Source of the DNA: CAZBEL01 sp964628055
GTDB lineage: Bacteria > Fidelibacterota > Marinisomatia > Marinisomatales > TCS56
Reading direction: 5' to 3'
DNA: 64,000 nucleotides
NCBI GenBank assembly: GCA_964628055.1
Contig: CAZVNL010000005.1
Span: 14,281 to 78,280, forward strand
Under the pieces are notes generated by a model. The model was not told the DNA's origin. It ran no database searches and was given only the letters and a program-made list of their open reading frames with translations. The position numbers were made by a program, and so were the translations under genes. Numbering within the stretch: position 1 is the first letter of the stretch; each line of letters starts with the position of its first letter. Below are positions 61,925 through 64,000 of the stretch, one piece after another.

Positions 61925-63517
61925 TTATCCCCTTTCGGTGGGTGAGACGTAGGGTTGATGGTCTACGGAAAAGTATTTACGGGTCATCTTTTTTAATGCG
62001 GTGGAAAGCAAAATTATAGTGAGCAAATTGGGGAACGTCATAAAACCGAGGGCTGCATCCCCAAAGGCCCAGACCGCTTCCAAACTGGCGATGCCCCCGA
62101 TGAATACGAAGGTGACATAAATCCAGCGGTACGGCTTGATGGCCTTGATTCCGAACAAGTATTCTGCCGACCGGTCGCCATAAAAAGACCAACTAATGGC
62201 CGTGGAGACCGCAAAGAGAAGCACCGAAATGGTTACGATTTTGTCGCCGTAATTGAACAACCAGGATAACCCCGCCCGGAAAGCGTAAGAAGTTAGTAGA
62301 CTACTATTAAGTAGGGGTTTTCCATGGTACGTGCTGGCAGCCAGGATTTGTTTTACCATTTCCGGGTCCGTTTCACTCAGGCGGACAAAATATTCGGTTT
62401 GCCTCCAGGCACCGGTTACGATGATGACTAATCCGGTGAGGGAGCAGATGAGAATCGTGTCGATAAAGGGTCCTAACATGGCCACGGACCCTTCCCGGAT
62501 CGGGTAGGGTGTTTTGGCAGTGGAGTGGGCGATGGCGGCCGACCCCTGGCCGGCCTCGTTGGAATATAAACCGCGCTTAATGCCCCACAAGAGGGTCAGG
62601 AATATTCCACTTCCCACACCCGCTAACTGGGCGGGTGGATTAAAAGCGTACTGGAACACCAACCCGAGGCTCGCAGACAACTGGTTAACGTGAGCCAAAA
62701 GGATAGCGATTGCCGCAACGACGTAAATGATGGCCATGATCGGAGCCAGGTAACCCGTTACATGACCGATTCGTTTAATGCCACCGATGATCACTAGCCC
62801 CACCATCACAGCCATGAACAGGCCGTTGATCACCTGTTGTACGGAAAGGTCGAACCCTGCCCATAACTGATATTTGGTAGTGAGGAAATGGGCGTTACCC
62901 ACCAGTTGGGTCACTTCGGAGTATATTTGATCGGAGACGGTAAAAGATTGGATGGCGTTCCCCGTGGCGAAGGAACAGATGACGGCGAAAGAGGCAAAGG
63001 CTACGGCCAGCCAGCGCCAGCGCCGTCCTAAGCCGTGTTCGATGGTATACATGGGGCCTCCGGCGGTGAAACCGTCGGCGTCGAACTCCCGGTACTTCAA
63101 TGACAGGGAGCATTCGGCGTACTTCAACGCGGTACCGAAAAAGGCCGTGATCCACATCCAGAACAGGGCTCCCGGTCCGCCGTAATAGAGAGCCGTGGCT
63201 ACCCCAGCAATGTTCCCAATACCCACCGTGGCCGATAAAGCCGTGGTGAGGGCTCGGAAGTGATTAAGATCGCCCTTGTCTTCAGGATTGTCGTAAATCC
63301 CCATAGTGACCTTCACCCCGTGCCAGAAATAACGGATCTGGGGAAATCCTAACTTAATGGTGATGAACACACCCGTTCCCACCAGGGCAATGATCATGAG
63401 GGGTACCTTCCACGAAGAGGGGAAGGTCCACACACCTTCGAAAAAACGGACGCCAAAGGCGAGAAGAATAGCGAAAATTATACCAAAGGCAATGAGTCCT
63501 GCCGTAGATCGTTGCAT
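61925..63517 (-). CDS. Alanine/glycine:cation symporter family (AGCS) transporter
   Basis: 530 aa with ten or more membrane helices. The AGCS signature is 'YSNEAGQGSAAIAHSTAKTPYPIREG' taken in two parts (YSNEAGQGSAAIAHS and KTPYPIREG), together with 'GNIAGVATALYYGGPGALFWM' and 'AECSLSLKYRE'. These proteins import alanine or glycine with Na+ (or H+). An insertion around residues 385-410 ('SETDPEMVKQILAAST') makes it slightly longer than usual. AAGGAA lies 7-8 nt before the ATG. The inositol monophosphatase gene follows, likely in the same transcript. It is the second Na+-coupled amino-acid transporter of the window. Confidence 0.93.
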   Translation of the reverse strand: MQRSTAGLIAFGIIFAILLAFGVRFFEGVWTFPSSWKVPLMIIALVGTGVFITIKLGFPQIRYFWHGVKVTMGIYDNPEDKGDLNHFRALTTALSATVGIGNIAGVATALYYGGPGALFWMWITAFFGTALKYAECSLSLKYREFDADGFTAGGPMYTIEHGLGRRWRWLAVAFASFAVICSFATGNAIQSFTVSDQIYSEVTQLVGNAHFLTTKYQLWAGFDLSVQQVINGLFMAVMVGLVIIGGIKRIGHVTGYLAPIMAIIYVVAAIAILLAHVNQLSASLGLVFQYAFNPPAQLAGVGSGIFLTLLWGIKRGLYSNEAGQGSAAIAHSTAKTPYPIREGSVAMLGPFIDTILICSLTGLVIIVTGAWRQTEYFVRLSETDPEMVKQILAASTYHGKPLLNSSLLTSYAFRAGLSWLFNYGDKIVTISVLLFAVSTAISWSFYGDRSAEYLFGIKAIKPYRWIYVTFVFIGGIASLEAVWAFGDAALGFMTFPNLLTIILLSTALKKMTRKYFSVDHQPYVSPTERG

Positions 63518-63670
63518 ACCTGGTTCCTTTGCGTGGTGACGAAAATGAAGAGAGAGTTTACACGTAGATGGAATTTTCTGCCAATTAGAAATGTTAGCCC
63601 TTTTAGGGCTTTGTAATTTATAAAGTAGTTAGAAATTATTTGACGGGGAAGTGGATTGATTTTACCATCG

Positions 63671-64000
63671 TTATTTCAGTATAAGGCATTTTTTGGTTTC
63701 CGTGTAATTACTCGTTTTAAGACGGTAAAAATATAGGCCGGAGCCGACATCACTGGCCTTCCATTCTAGTGTATGAAAACCAGCGTTATTGTCAGCATTC
63801 ACCAGGCTTTCGACCAGGCGACCATTAATATCATAGACCGCCAGGTTAACAAAAGTCATTTCTGCCAGTTGATATGAAATCTTTGTCACGGAATTAAAGG
63901 GATTGGGATAATTCTGGATCAGTAAAAAATTATCAGGAAGCTTCCTGTTGTCATCTTCAATCCCCGCAGTACCTATTCGATATTGAACAATTAGTTTTGG
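63671..64000 (-). CDS. C-terminal end of a secreted protein with T9SS sorting domain (5' part outside window)
   Basis: The frame is open to the right edge, so only the last ~109 residues are seen. They form a T9SS type-A domain: 'LLIQNYPNPFNSVTKISY', 'LAVYDINGRLVESLV', 'GFHTLEWKASDVGSGLYFY', ending KCLILK. A GTG at 63889 lies inside the YPNPFN block and is not a start. The protein would be exported through type IX secretion; what it does is encoded beyond the window. Confidence 0.88.
   Translation of the reverse strand, partial: PKLIVQYRIGTAGIEDDNRKLPDNFLLIQNYPNPFNSVTKISYQLAEMTFVNLAVYDINGRLVESLVNADNNAGFHTLEWKASDVGSGLYFYRLKTSNYTETKKCLILK

Noticed and set aside
1..64000. CRISPR arrays, tRNA/rRNA genes, insertion sequences and prophage genes
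   Set aside because: No direct repeats with regular spacers, no cloverleaf or rRNA-like stretches in the gaps, and no transposase or integrase motifs in the encoded proteins.

Overview
The window looks like the chromosome of an uncultivated diderm bacterium of the Fibrobacterota-Chlorobiota-Bacteroidota (FCB) superphylum; a Neomarinimicrobiota (SAR406)-like lineage is my best guess from protein style, not a proven placement. G+C is roughly one half by eye. The grounds are secreted proteins ending in the type IX secretion (T9SS) type-A sorting domain with its YPNPFN-like motif (six in the window), two gingipain-like (C25) proteins, lipopolysaccharide core genes (glycosyltransferase family 9 and Kdo transferase), an outer-membrane barrel and lipoproteins. 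No tRNA, rRNA, CRISPR array, transposase or prophage gene was found. Gene density is very high, and most neighbouring genes overlap or are only a few bases apart.

Layout, left: 1-5124 is the end of a large Ig-repeat surface protein followed at once by pilB/gspE, pilC/gspF and the prepilin peptidase. 5143-8745 is a C25-type protein ending in a dockerin-like module. 8783-14479 is a six-gene, translationally coupled unit: pgsB, pgsC and a PgsW-like protein for poly-gamma-glutamate, then a periplasmic protein, a predicted outer-membrane barrel and a propeller lipoprotein. 14558-30131 is a secretome island: a propeller protein, an M14 carboxypeptidase, a second C25 protein, a glutaredoxin, a coiled-coil lipoprotein, a minus-strand metalloprotease unit and an LVIVD-repeat protein.

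Middle and right: 30423-43778 is a long same-strand string (alaS, PPC-domain protein, ridA, DUF5683-like, Na+ symporter, unknown membrane protein, ferredoxin, geranylgeranyl-reductase-like flavoprotein, DnaQ-DinG helicase, hutH, guaB), ended by convergent rpsT. 44199-54055 holds a Crp/Fnr regulator, meaB, tatC, a polyprenyl synthase, LPS core transferases, a fused two-domain ABC ATPase, a CDP-alcohol phosphatidyltransferase, ftsY and rimO. After a frameshifted SDR gene and an RDD protein come a heme-c-type hybrid sensor kinase with a convergent HPt gene, a trans-sulfuration enzyme, an inositol monophosphatase, an AGCS symporter and the end of another T9SS substrate.

Taken together, the secreted peptidases, two Na+-coupled amino-acid symporter families, histidine ammonia-lyase, the Cys/Met PLP enzyme and MeaB fit a protein- and amino-acid-consuming heterotroph with an elaborate surface (inference). 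The best candidate for an undescribed system is the poly-gamma-glutamate unit, because its three extra genes look like a route for the polymer across or onto an outer membrane.
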